Positions 37,201 through 46,200 of a stretch of 64,000 bases of DNA are shown here, in pieces. The position numbers and the translations under genes are program-made. The stretch is from positions 121,523-185,522 of the forward strand of contig JANQPT010000029.1 of the NCBI GenBank assembly GCA_028285345.1, in the 5' to 3' direction. This DNA is from Planctomycetales bacterium (lineage in GTDB: Bacteria > Planctomycetota > Planctomycetia > Planctomycetales > Planctomycetaceae). The notes under the pieces are model-generated. The model worked only from the letters and a program-made list of their open reading frames with translations. It was not told the origin of the DNA and ran no database searches. Each line of letters starts with the position of its first letter. Within the stretch, counting starts at the first letter, position 1.

Positions 37201-38698
37201 CGGTGGTCTCGCGGACAAAGTCCGCGCTGTACGGGACCGACGATGATTGAGATGGCGGCTGAGTGACGGGTTTGGGAAATCTCCAGAGTGCGAGAGTCTG
37301 TGCGTCTCTCGTGACGGTCGCAGGAGGTTCGTCGGGGATCTCTCTGATACCTGATGAGATGCGAACCCACTCAATCTCGCCGCTGTGCGTTAGACCGCCT
37401 TCAACGAGCTGGCCCACCGCAAGCCCGCCCGGCACCGGCGGTTTGGTCGAAGATTTCACGGTTTGGTCGGCGACCTGTTTGCCGTCGAGATAGAGCCGCA
37501 CACGATCCGGTTCGTAGATCATCGCAATATGGTGCGCGCGGTCGTCGCAAATCATCGCTTTTGAGCGAACGTGATCCGGCCGCATGCCGGGCAGATAGGC
37601 GGTCAATCGCCCACTGCGGGCCATCGAGAACACCTCCCAGTGTGCCGGCGATTTCTTGGTGTCGCTGGCGACCAGAATGTTGTACGTGTCTTTCCGCCGC
37701 AAGCGCGCGCGGCACTCGACCGTGAGGGGCGGCTGGCGAAATTCCTCGCGGCCGGCAAAGACTTTCCCGGACTTGAGCCCGGATGATTCCTGCGGCCGCC
37801 AACTGCGATAGACCGGCCGGGCGCTGGGCGGATCTCCTTGCAGCCGGCCTTTGAGCCAATTCAGCCCGTCCAAGTTGTCTTGGAGCCGCGCTTCGGCGTC
37901 CTCCTGCGTATGGTTCAAGATCCCGATCGGCCCGGAGTAGCCGCTGTCGCGGATCATTTTGAGCAGACCCAACTCCAAATCGCCCGCTCCGAGCGGCAAG
38001 ATCTTTCGCCCCTGCTGATCGCCGCCTGCAACCATGCCATTGAGATTGACCGCATACAGGTACGGTTTCATCAGCTTGAGCAATTCCGGAAAGCGATCGA
38101 CGTGGCCGTGCCCGTGGTGCAGGTTATAGACGATGCCCACGCCCGGCAGATTGAGTTCCTTGATGATCGCGATCTGGTTTTGCGGCTCGCCGAACCAGCC
38201 GCCATGATTGTACAGTCCGACCCGACAGCCGATCTTCGCAGCCGCCTGCGCGATCGGGCGAATCCGGTCCGCTTCGCGTTCGACGGCGGCGCGTTGTCCG
38301 CCGGGGAGATTGGGGTCGCCGCGACCGGTGATCCACAGTTGGGTCTTGATGCCGTGGCGTTTGAGCACATCGAGTATGCCGCGGGCCTCGTCGTTCAACG
38401 TGCCGGGAAACCACCAAGCGGTCAGTTCAATGCCATGCTTCTTGAGAGCACGCATTTCGTCGTCGAAGGTTGGAATGTGTTCCCGGCGATAATCGTAGGC
38501 GAGTTTGGTGATTCCCAACCGGGCCAGCATCTTGGCCCGCTCCTCCGGCCCCCGTTTCTTGCCGTCGAAGGGCACAATACACCAAGCAACGAGATTCTCT
38601 TTGGCATAGATATCCTGCGGCGGAGCCGAGTCGTCCGCCGAAATTGACCGCGGGCCACAGATCAAGATCGCCGTCATTGCCAGTAACCATCGACGCAT
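34205..38698 (-). CDS. giant secreted TIM-barrel/LamG/cytochrome c/propeller/cupredoxin protein
   Basis: The 1497-aa protein has a signal peptide (WLLAMTAILICGPRSISADD) and GAGGAGA upstream of its ATG. Residues about 30-290 are a xylose-isomerase-like TIM barrel (LVAWCIVPFDGKKRGPEE, NHGGWFGEPQNQI). About 300-460 is a LamG-type domain (VRLYLDGKQVADQTVK). About 505-650 is a class I cytochrome c with one haem motif CISCH near 522. About 670-1270 is a propeller-like DUF6797-type region with EYFRRQKPIPPLLPEYPGL and GLGLLPDGTLTIPCSEGDW. The last 110 residues are a cupredoxin with VVPHNWALL and CTFPGHWMVMNG, which give a His-Cys-His-Met copper site. Electron transfer from an oxidised sugar substrate through haem to copper is inferred. 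It is convergent with the ATL-EndoV gene. Confidence 0.82.
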   Translation of the reverse strand: MRRWLLAMTAILICGPRSISADDSAPPQDIYAKENLVAWCIVPFDGKKRGPEERAKMLARLGITKLAYDYRREHIPTFDDEMRALKKHGIELTAWWFPGTLNDEARGILDVLKRHGIKTQLWITGRGDPNLPGGQRAAVEREADRIRPIAQAAAKIGCRVGLYNHGGWFGEPQNQIAIIKELNLPGVGIVYNLHHGHGHVDRFPELLKLMKPYLYAVNLNGMVAGGDQQGRKILPLGAGDLELGLLKMIRDSGYSGPIGILNHTQEDAEARLQDNLDGLNWLKGRLQGDPPSARPVYRSWRPQESSGLKSGKVFAGREEFRQPPLTVECRARLRRKDTYNILVASDTKKSPAHWEVFSMARSGRLTAYLPGMRPDHVRSKAMICDDRAHHIAMIYEPDRVRLYLDGKQVADQTVKSSTKPPVPGGLAVGQLVEGGLTHSGEIEWVRISSGIREIPDEPPATVTRDAQTLALWRFPKPVTQPPSQSSSVPYSADFVRETTAASRDRGSAHRGARLFADPKFACISCHKVGHHGGTVGPELTAIAKQRTPEQIAESLFWPQREVKPEFLAQVIHTTKGKAVRGYVVRSDKKEVLLRDPAAGTETLLSRKQIEEIVPAGSLMPDGLTAAMTQQQQWDLIRFLSGLGRDDELSGDALNRMLGHAHMHQPAPFEYDRKPLHPDDWPSWRANVNRDRIYDFYAKQAEYFRRQKPIPPLLPEYPGLDGGELGHWGNQSEEAWRNAQWNETKLGSVQCGIFHARGITVPRAVCLRLGEQGEMSACFNPDTLTYDAVWTDGFLKFSDVRYGFLHGLLMEGKPVAYEKSRKPKQPFQYHGFYRHGKRVVFAYRIGETEYLDAPWVQDGRFQRVVAPADKHPDRNLLQPGKPQWPQSFNTRIVPGKGRPYAIDTIELPIANPWRALLFCGGHDFLPDGSALVCTMQGDIWQVSGFAGKDGEYPQTARWRRFASGLSQALGLVITDAGIFVQGRDQLTRLHDLNGDGEADFYECFSNAFETSPAGHDFICGLESDAAGNFYTVSGNQGLLRISSDGKHADVIATGFRNPDGLGLLPDGTLTIPCSEGDWTPASQICAVTEAHQGATVPAHFGHGGPRDKKLPELPLVYLPRGLDNSSGGQVAVDSELWGPLAGQAIHLSFGTGSSFLLLRDEVAGQVQGAVVPLPGEFLSGAHRGRFHPGDGQLYVGGMAGWGTYTTEGGCFQRVRYTDDRVQLPVGFHIYENGVSVTFTEPVDGAIAGDAARQFAQCWNYRYSGAYGSPEFSTRHHGMRGHDHLPIKSARVLPDGRTLFLEIPELQPVSQLHLRLQVEPGSGRDLFMTVHRLDRPFSEFPGYRPVQKSVLPHPMLADLALATIRIRNPYMKRIPKARPIRMETGKNLTYKTREIIAKPGEPIQFTLENPDVVPHNWALLKPGTLKRVGEMANRLVADPEAVARHYIPRTDDVLCYTDIVAPKSKFTIYFRAPKKPGRYPYLCTFPGHWMVMNGELVVE

Positions 38699-38760
38699 CG
38701 GTTGCCGTCTCCTCAGAAATGAATGCCGCTAGTGGTGCCGTTCGGATTGCGAATCATGAA

Positions 38761-39447
38761 TTACGACGCTTCCGCACCCTGATCATAAACGTCGCTGAGG
38801 ACGTCCGCGAGCCGAGCCTGGATGTGCGCGGACATCGCTTTTCGCGCGGTCGCCGGACGGCGTGTTTCCAGAGCGGCGAGAATGTCCAGGTGTTCGCGCA
38901 ACGCCTGCAAGAGAGTTGTGTCGCGACCCGTCAACCGGCAGAAGCTTCTCACCAACAGCCGATACCGGGCGATTTCCTTGCGGAGCCGCTCGTTGCCACA
39001 AGCAGCGGCGATGACGTCGTGAAAGCGAATGTCGTAGTCAATTGCGCGGGCCGCCCAGTCAACGTCGCGGCGCGCGGACAAGAGATCATCCGCTTCGCCG
39101 CGGAGTTGGGCGAGCAACTCTGCATTGATCAGCTTGGCGGCGCGCTGGGCGGCGGCGGATTCAAGCTGGTCGCGGATTTCGTAGATCTCAACGACGTCCT
39201 GCCGCGAAAACTGTGCGACGCGGGCTTTGTGGTCTTTGACGTGCTCGACCAGTCCGTCGTGGGCCAAGATCCGCAGCGCCTCCTTGACCGGCGTGCGGCT
39301 GACGTCGAGTTGCTCCGCCAATGAAACCGAGTTCATTTCGGTTCCCGGCGGAAGTTGCCCGGAGACGATCGCCTCCAGCAACGATTCGTAAACGGCATCG
39401 ACGAGCGACTGCCGTTTGATCGGATACTTGAGTTGCGGCGGGGACAT
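38761..39447 (-). CDS. GntR-family regulator with FCD domain
   Basis: ATG 39447 with GGAG six bases upstream is preferred over the longer frame to 39570. The 228-aa product has the winged helix (LVDAVYESLLEAIVSGQLPP, NSVSLAEQLDVSRTPVKEAL) and the C-terminal all-helical FCD domain (EIYEIRDQLESAAAQRAAKL, DIRFHDVIAAACGNERLR, ALREHLDILAALETR). FCD regulators bind small organic acids or metals and dimerise on short palindromes. It is divergent from a hydrolase/amidohydrolase operon and shares its promoter region with the ATTCTGGATCCAGAAT palindrome at 39510-39525, which is the probable operator. Confidence 0.85.
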   Translation of the reverse strand: MSPPQLKYPIKRQSLVDAVYESLLEAIVSGQLPPGTEMNSVSLAEQLDVSRTPVKEALRILAHDGLVEHVKDHKARVAQFSRQDVVEIYEIRDQLESAAAQRAAKLINAELLAQLRGEADDLLSARRDVDWAARAIDYDIRFHDVIAAACGNERLRKEIARYRLLVRSFCRLTGRDTTLLQALREHLDILAALETRRPATARKAMSAHIQARLADVLSDVYDQGAEAS

Positions 39448-39478
39448 GCCCTGCTCCGTCGAAAAATGCGCAGTTGGT

Positions 39479-39506
39479 TTGACAGTGAGCCTGCTGGCGT
39501 TAAAAT
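39479..39506 (+). promoter_or_regulatory. promoter of the hydrolase/amidohydrolase operon
   Basis: TTGACA (39479-39484) and TAAAAT (39501-39506) are 16 bp apart. The predicted start is near 39513, about 60 bases before ATG 39575. Confidence 0.6.
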
Positions 39507-39509
39507 CGG

Positions 39510-39525
39510 ATTCTGGATCCAGAAT
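39510..39525. promoter_or_regulatory. 16-bp perfect palindrome, probable GntR operator
   Basis: ATTCTGGATCCAGAAT is a perfect inverted repeat placed directly on the predicted transcription start, between the divergent GntR-FCD gene and the hydrolase operon. Repressor binding here would block RNA polymerase. That the GntR protein binds it is inferred from position only. Confidence 0.55.
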
Positions 39526-39574
39526 GTAGAATACCCGATTGCCACTAAAAAGCAAGCTCTCGCCAGACACTCAA

Positions 39575-40429
39575 ATGTTCGATGAATCACTACGGGAATT
39601 GGGGGCGCTGACGCTCAACACCGCCATTGGTCGGGAGCCAGGTCCGCCGCTCTTAATGCTGCACGGGTTTTCCCGACAGTGGCGATCGTTTCTGCCATTG
39701 GTCCCTGCGCTACAATCGCACTGGCAGTTGCACGCAATTGATTTTCGTGGACACGGCCGCTCCGAACCGGCAGCAGAGGGATACCGTGTTATCGATTACG
39801 TCGAAGACGCGCTGCAGGCGGTAGACCAAATTGACGATCAAGTTGTGCTCTACGGGCATTCGCTGGGATCGATGGTCGCCGCCGCCGTCGCCGCACAACG
39901 TACCGACCAGGTCCATGCGATTGTGTTGGAGGACCCGCCGCTGGAAACGATGGGACGGCGAATCTCGCTGACGCCGCTGCACGGCTTCTTTCGTGACTTG
40001 AAAGGATTTGCCGGCGACACACGAAACGTGCAGGAAATTGCTCTCGATCTGGCCGAGATCGAGTTGCTCGATCCGCAATCTGGAACAAGAACCCGTCTCG
40101 GCGACGTGCGCGACTCGGCAGCGTTGAGATTCACCGCTGGGTGCCTGAAGTGTGTCGATCCGCACGCGTTTGCACCGATTCTCCTGGAGCGCTGGCTGGA
40201 GGGTTACGAGATTGACGCAATGTTCGAGAACATTCGCTGCCCGATTTTGCTGATTCAGGCGGATTTTGCCGCGGGCGGGATGTTGATCGACGAAGACGTA
40301 CTGCACCTTAAGTCGCTTTGCCGGGAACTGACACACATCAAGCTCGACGGCGTGGGGCATTTAGTGCATTGGACCCACACCCAGCAACTCGCCAATTTGA
40401 TGCTCGCGTTTTTGGCCGACGTCTCTTAG
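39575..40429 (+). CDS. alpha/beta hydrolase
   Basis: The 284-aa product has the alpha/beta-hydrolase fold: LLMLHGFSRQWRSF oxyanion loop, HAIDFRGHGRS, the nucleophile elbow GHSLGS, the acidic position near FENIRCPILLIQADFAAGG and the histidine in DGVGHLVHWT. All catalytic elements seem present; substrates of this group range from esters to haloalkanes. ATG 39575 is chosen over TTG 39539, which lies upstream of the promoter-proximal region and would start close to the predicted transcription start. It is the first gene of a pair with the amidohydrolase, 23 bp downstream, and both are likely under GntR control. Confidence 0.85.
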   Translation: MFDESLRELGALTLNTAIGREPGPPLLMLHGFSRQWRSFLPLVPALQSHWQLHAIDFRGHGRSEPAAEGYRVIDYVEDALQAVDQIDDQVVLYGHSLGSMVAAAVAAQRTDQVHAIVLEDPPLETMGRRISLTPLHGFFRDLKGFAGDTRNVQEIALDLAEIELLDPQSGTRTRLGDVRDSAALRFTAGCLKCVDPHAFAPILLERWLEGYEIDAMFENIRCPILLIQADFAAGGMLIDEDVLHLKSLCRELTHIKLDGVGHLVHWTHTQQLANLMLAFLADVS

Positions 40430-40452
40430 GCCTCTCGTTTGGAGCCCCGATT

Positions 40453-41715
40453 ATGAAGACCGCAACCGGCAAGACAGTCATCAAGAATGGGCAGATCATT
40501 ATCGGGACGGGCGAGCCTCCAATTGCCGACGGCGGCCTGTTGATCGAGGACGGGCTGATTTGCTTTGTGGGCGACGTCGCTCAACTTCCTGCGTTTGACG
40601 ATGACGCGCAAGTGATCGATGCCCGCGGCGGGACGATTATGCCGGGGCTGGTCGAAGCGCATTTTCATCCGACATATTTCAACGTGGCGGCGCTCGAAGA
40701 CTTGGATATTAAATACCCGGTCGAATATGTGACGCTGCTTGCCGCCTGCAACGCGAAGTTGGCGCTGGAGTGCGGCTACACGGCTGCGCGGAGCGGGGGC
40801 AGCCTGTTCAATATCGACGTCTGGCTCAAAATGGCCATCGAGAACGACCTGGTTCTCGGGCCGCGGATGGCAGCCAGCGGGCGGGAGATTTGCGGAGTGG
40901 GCGGGCTGATGGATTGGAATCCGGACTTTCGCAAGATCGGCATGGAAGGGCTGGTACTGCTGGTCAATGGACCCGATGAGGCGCGCAGCGCTGTGCGGAA
41001 ACTGGTCAAGGATGGCGTCGAATGGGTCAAAACCTATCCGACCGGGGACGCCGCCTCGCCCGACATCAACGACCACCATACGCTCTGCATGACCTTTGAC
41101 GAAATGCACGCGGTGGTGCAGACGGCGCACAACCACGGGCTGAAGGTGACCGGCCACTGCCGCGCGACCGAAGGGATCAAGAACGCCCTGCGGGCCGGAT
41201 ATGACACGCTGGAACATGGTACGTTTATGGATGACGAAGCGCTCGACATGCTGCTCGAGCGGGATATTGCGGTCGTGCCTGCCCTCTATTTCGAGCAAGC
41301 GAGCGTCGTCAACGGGCCGGAACTGGGGATGCCGCAAGCGGTCATTGACGGGCACCAGGAAACTCTCGAAGGAGGCGCGGAGAGCGCTCGGCGGATCCTC
41401 GCCGCCGGGGGCGGTTTGGGAATGGGGGGCGACTACGGCTTCGCGTGGAACCCGCACGGAGACTACGCCAAGGAACTGGAGTTCTTCGTCAAGTACGTCG
41501 GCTTCACTCCGCTGGAGGTGATCCGCTGCGCGACAAAGACCGGGGCGGAGATTATGGGTCGCGCCGATGAGATTGGCACGCTGGAGGCCGGCAAGCTGGC
41601 CGACGTGCTGGTCGTCGACGGCGACGTGCCGGCGGACATTGGCGTGCTGCAAGACCGCGCGCGGTTTATCACCGTGATGCAAGGGGGAGTCTGCAAGGCA
41701 GGACAGATTACGTAA
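40453..41715 (+). CDS. amidohydrolase family protein
   Basis: The 420-aa protein is a metal-dependent amidohydrolase: N-terminal IKNGQIIIGTGEPPIADGGL, the first metal site VEAHFHPTYF (HxH), ITGHCRATEG-like KVTGHCRATE, EHGTFMDDEA, the aspartate region GMGGDYGFAWNPHGD, and the C-terminal GTLEAGKLADVLVVDGD. It resembles imidazolonepropionase/prolidase-type cyclic amidohydrolases, with a beta-sandwich built from both ends. ATG 40453 is used because GGAG sits eight bases upstream; an upstream frame to 40318 overlaps the hydrolase gene. With the preceding alpha/beta hydrolase it probably forms a small catabolic operon. The 3' end overlaps the convergent DUF1501 gene by 8 bp. Confidence 0.87.
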   Translation: MKTATGKTVIKNGQIIIGTGEPPIADGGLLIEDGLICFVGDVAQLPAFDDDAQVIDARGGTIMPGLVEAHFHPTYFNVAALEDLDIKYPVEYVTLLAACNAKLALECGYTAARSGGSLFNIDVWLKMAIENDLVLGPRMAASGREICGVGGLMDWNPDFRKIGMEGLVLLVNGPDEARSAVRKLVKDGVEWVKTYPTGDAASPDINDHHTLCMTFDEMHAVVQTAHNHGLKVTGHCRATEGIKNALRAGYDTLEHGTFMDDEALDMLLERDIAVVPALYFEQASVVNGPELGMPQAVIDGHQETLEGGAESARRILAAGGGLGMGGDYGFAWNPHGDYAKELEFFVKYVGFTPLEVIRCATKTGAEIMGRADEIGTLEAGKLADVLVVDGDVPADIGVLQDRARFITVMQGGVCKAGQIT

Positions 41716-43030
41716 ACAGCTCCGCAACCGGCCGTCCTTGGTCGGTGATCGGCACGGGCCGGTCGCCCGGCGCGTAGAGTTCTTGATGCGGGTCGATCCC
41801 CAGCGCGTTGTGGATCGTGGCGTGCATGTCGGGGAGCGATATCGGCGTTGATTCGATCTTCATCCCCAATTCGTCGGTCACGCCGATCGTTTTGCCGTTG
41901 TTGAGTCCGCCACCGGCGAGGACGACACTGAATGCTTTGGAATAATGTCCGCGGCCGCCGCCGGCGTCGAACTTTGCCGGACGGCCGAACTCGGTCGCCA
42001 CGACGATTAACGTCTTGTCCAGCATCTTGTTGCGCTCGAGATCCAGAACAAGCGACGAGAGCGCCTGGTCCAGTTCTTGAATCAACACGTGCTGCTTGAG
42101 TTGTCCGTCGTTGTGCGTGTCCCAGCCGGTGCCGTTGACGAAGTTGAGATTATGCGAAATCTCGATGAACCGGACACCCGCTTGCAGCAGCCGCCGCGAG
42201 AGCAAGCACCGCTGGCCAAATTCGCCGCCGTAGGACTCCCGTAGCGATGCCGGCTCCTGGTCCAAGCGAAACACGCCGGCGAACTGTGGTCCGGAGAGCC
42301 GCAGCGCCTCGGCCACCGTCGTGTCGTACTCCCGCGCCGCGGAGCCTGGAGAGGTTTTCTCACGGTAGATTCCGCGAACTTTGGCCAAGAGGCGTTCTCT
42401 CCGTGCTTGCCGAGACTCGCCGATTCCATGCTCGCGCGTAAAACCGGCGGGGCCCGACTTGGTATCGGTCAGGTAGATGTATCCCGCCTTCGCTCCCAGA
42501 AAACCGGGCCCGCGCGTCAGATTGGGATAGCCAATTAACACGTAGCCCGGAGCGTGGTTGTTCACCGGACCGCGGACGTGCGACACGATCGAACCAATGG
42601 AAGGATAGACGATCGTCCCGCTGGTGGGACGGCCGGTGTGCACTTGATTGACAGCCGCGGCATGCTCGTCAATCACATCGTGGTGCACGGTCCGCAAGAT
42701 ATTGAAACGGTCGAGAATCTTCGCGCACTGCGGAAGATGCTCACAGACCTGTGTGCCGGAGATCGCCGTGTCGATCGCCGCGTAATAAGACCCGGCTTTC
42801 TTCATCTTAGGATCGCCCATCCGTTTGGGATCCCAGGTGTCGATATGACAGGCTCCGCCGCCCAGCCAGATCATCACACAATGCTCAGCTTTGCCGCGCG
42901 GGATTGCGGGCGTTGACTCCGCTTCGTCGGAGAATACCGATTCGCTCGAAGACAACGATGCCATACCAACCGTGGCAGCGGCACTCGTGGTGAGAAAACT
43001 TCGACGGTTTTGTAGATTGACATCCATCAT
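41708..43030 (-). CDS. DUF1501 protein, Tat-exported
   Basis: The 440-aa protein is a standard-length DUF1501 member: Tat signal NRRSFLTTSAAATVGMASLS, then MIWLGGGACHIDTWDPKRMG, NQVHTGRPTSGTIVYPSIGS, GWDTHNDGQLKQHVLI, VVATEFGRPAKFDAGGGRGH and LPDMHATIHNALGIDPH. The two adjacent ATGs at 43030 and 43027 are the likely starts. It lies downstream of the LamG-PSD1 gene in the same direction, the usual planctomycete pairing of DUF1549/DUF1553 with DUF1501, although a 141-bp repeat separates them. The alkaline-phosphatase-superfamily fold suggests phosphate or sulfate ester chemistry, but no member with this architecture has a firmly known substrate. Confidence 0.9.
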   Translation of the reverse strand: MMDVNLQNRRSFLTTSAAATVGMASLSSSESVFSDEAESTPAIPRGKAEHCVMIWLGGGACHIDTWDPKRMGDPKMKKAGSYYAAIDTAISGTQVCEHLPQCAKILDRFNILRTVHHDVIDEHAAAVNQVHTGRPTSGTIVYPSIGSIVSHVRGPVNNHAPGYVLIGYPNLTRGPGFLGAKAGYIYLTDTKSGPAGFTREHGIGESRQARRERLLAKVRGIYREKTSPGSAAREYDTTVAEALRLSGPQFAGVFRLDQEPASLRESYGGEFGQRCLLSRRLLQAGVRFIEISHNLNFVNGTGWDTHNDGQLKQHVLIQELDQALSSLVLDLERNKMLDKTLIVVATEFGRPAKFDAGGGRGHYSKAFSVVLAGGGLNNGKTIGVTDELGMKIESTPISLPDMHATIHNALGIDPHQELYAPGDRPVPITDQGRPVAELFT

Positions 43031-43071
43031 TTGAACTTCTGTCCGGTTGCGTACAAATTGTCTCGAAGTCC

Positions 43072-43212
43072 GTAGGTCAGGCACGCTCTGAAGCGTCGAC
43101 TGTTATTTCGTATCGCTAAACAAATTTCCCAAGGCAAACCATGCCATGAACCATGCCTGACGTCCCCAATGATTACGCACACGACATCGCGTCAGGCAGG
43201 AGCCTGACCTAC
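43072..43212. repeat. 141-bp MITE-like element with 11-bp terminal inverted repeats
   Basis: GTAGGTCAGGC at 43072-43082 is the exact reverse complement of GCCTGACCTAC at 43202-43212. The right end also carries an inner hairpin, GTCAGGC (43191-43197)/GCCTGAC (43202-43208). The element sits between the two Tat/PSD1 genes and contains no gene. It has the size and end structure of a non-autonomous element; target-site duplications were not identified. Confidence 0.45.
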
Positions 43213-43225
43213 TGTCGGTTCAATA

Positions 43226-46200
43226 CTACGGTAAATAGACGAACTCCGGCGAGTTGATCAGCGCCCAGAGCATGTCTTCCAGGCGCTCGCGCCAGTCCGA
43301 ATCCAAACCCGCCGTGGGCGGATCGCCCTGCTCCACCGCGCGTTGCAATTCGATTTTGATCGCGTTGGCCCGTTCGCTGAGATGATTCGACCAGGAGACC
43401 AATCCGAGCGGCAGGCGTTTTGGTTTTTCCGTTGATTGTGGCGGCTCCGTGATTCGACGATCGTAGCCCTCTTTGAGGAGTTCAACGAATGTTTCTCGTT
43501 CATCGGCGCTTGGCCGGCGGGAGAGCAGGCGGAGATAGACCCGGTCGACCAACCGCGGCAACGGCTGCTCCTCAAGTGCCAGAGCGGTGAAGCCGCTGTC
43601 GTCTGACAGCCGGGTGACACGTCTGCTCAAGATACCGTTGGCAATTACGGCCGGCTGGCGGACAGTCGGTTCCACGTCACGGTCGGTTAGCGGATTCTGG
43701 CGCGAGCTGCGCCAGCCGAATGTTTCCAGTGTCGTCACGAACGGCTGCGCAAATGGTAGCGCGAGGCTGGGACGGTCACGTTCGTTGGAGAGCGAGGAGA
43801 ATTCCCACGCCCGGGTCGGCACTCCCAGATTGATGGCCGTATCGAGCTTCATCGCTCCGTCGGGATCGAGACAGAGCTGTCCCGCGTTGAACTGTTTTCC
43901 GGCAGCGGCAAACATCGAATCCACGACTTGCTCGGCGGTCATTCGTCGCACGTGAGATGCGGCAAACAATTCCTGGTGCCGTTCATCAGATTCACCGGCC
44001 GGCTGCCCGCGCTGATACGTGTGCGAGTTGAGAATCAATCGTGCGAGGTGCTTCAGATCATAGCCGTGAAGAACAAATTCACGCGCCAAGTATTGCAGCA
44101 ATCCGGGATGGGAGGGCTCCGCCTGGTGCCAGTCATCGACTGGTTCGACCAGTCCGCGGCCCAAGTACCGTTTCCACATCCGGTTGACAATGACCTCCGC
44201 GAATCGTGAATTGTGCGGCGATGTGAGCAGCGACGCCAGTCGTTCGCGGGAGTCGGCCGCCGTCGCGGTTTCGCGGGCCAGGACCTTGGTGGAGACGACA
44301 TCCGAGAATGTCCAGCGCGGCGCCACCAGCGAACCAGGCTTGAGCGTCACTTCGACGATCATCGAAGAAACAACCTCGTCGCCGCCGGGGATGCTGCTCG
44401 TCTTGGGAACCCGCAGCGGTTGTCGCCTGAGCATCGCCGCCAGCGAAAACAAATCCTTCTGCTGATAATCATGAAAAGGTGCATCGTGGCAGCGGGCACA
44501 GGTCATGTTCAGGCCCAAAAAAGCGCGGCCCAAGATTTGTGCCTTGGCCGCCATGGGGACGTCGTTTTGAGTGGCAACGGCAAAACCGGCCGGTCCGCCG
44601 TAGCGGCGGCTGCCCTCCATACGGATTAACTCCGTGGCGAAGCGGTCAAACGGCTTGTTGTCCAGGAATGACTCGTATAGCCACCAGCGAAACGGGCCGC
44701 TGTTGTTCAGTTTTGGTTTGACGAGTGCGGGATTCTCGGCAAGCACATCCTGCCAATAGCCCATCCAGTTGTCGGCCCAACCAGGATCATTCAGCAAGCG
44801 ATCGATCGCACGAGACCGCCGGCCGGGCTGTTGATCGGCTTGGAATTCAGCGATCTGTGCCTCAGTGGGAATCGTGCCGATCAGATCCAGCGTGACCCGC
44901 CGCAGAAATGCTTCGTCGTCGACCAATTCGGCCGGTTTGATTCCTTCGCCCGCCAAGCGGGCGTTGATAAAGCGGTCCACTGAATTCCGGACAGCCGATT
45001 CATCAGCAACTGCGGGAATCTTCGGCGGTTCTGATTGTTTAACAACCTCGGCGGCCGCGGCGTGCCGTTGTTTCCAGTGCTCCGCTTCCTTCGCGCCGGC
45101 TTCACGGCGCCGCACTGAATTCAGCGAGATCAATTCAGCTCGTTGTCGATGGGCGAATGCCGTCCAGCCCGCATCGGTCAATAGATACTCCTGCGATTCG
45201 CTCATTAGCCGGAAGTCCTCTCCCGGCGCCGCGACGCTGACCGAAGTTTCTCCCATTTCCGGCCGGTGCCGCTGTCCGCCGACGATCATTTCGAAGTGGA
45301 ACTGATGCCGCTCGCCGTCTCCTTGAACCTGGGCGACCGCTTCGGTTTCGCCGCGGTGCCGCGGGCGAATGTTCGGCGCCAAATCAGTGTCGACGTCAAC
45401 GACTCGTCCGTGCCCGCTACTGGGAATGCTATGAAAATCGGTCTCGGCGATTTTCTCGCCGTCCAGATACAAACGTGCGGCGTTTCGCGCCCGCAGTAGG
45501 ATTTGTTGCGAGCCTTCCGGCAAATGAATCGTCCCCGCCGCGCGAATCAAAAATGGATTGGAGCGGTCGATCTGAATGCCCCGCTGATTGTACTTGTTGG
45601 GAACGGCGACGAAGGCGAGCGTGTCGGTCGCGTAGGACTCGATGTACCTGGGCGGGCGAAAATCCCATGAGCGGCGGTCAGGCAGGCCCTCAAAGATCTC
45701 GACTTGGAACTGGCCGTCTGGAATTTCGTCCCAATTTATGGGCCGCAGGCCTGGGGAATCATATTCGTAGCGCGCACCGATTCGTTCGGGAGGCAGGATC
45801 TTGCGGTAGACCGCGACTTCATCTAATTCACCGCCGAACGCCGCTGCGCCGTGATAGGTCGAACCGATGCGGATCTCGTCGTTGTCGACAATCGGCGCGC
45901 GATCGGTGGCGCCGGCCTTGTCCCAGACGCCCTTGACCGGTTTGCCGTCGATGTAGCCGACCAGGCTGTCCTTTTTGCCGAATGTATAGCTGACCGCAAC
46001 GTGATGCCAGCCGTCTTCACCGCCAATGCCTGCGCGCGACGTCCAGCGGTGCCAGTCGCCCCCTTCGCCCCGGCTGCGGAAGAGGAAACTGAGTTGACCG
46101 GCGGGAGATTTCAGTCGCAGCGCCCAGTTCTGATTGTCGGCGGCAAATCCGCTGTTTTGCGTACGGCCCTTGCCGATGATGTAGTGGTAATCGTGTCCGC

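Noticed and set aside
40426..41727. 433-codon open frame antisense to the amidohydrolase
   Set aside because: The amidohydrolase sense frame has all family motifs; the antisense product has none.
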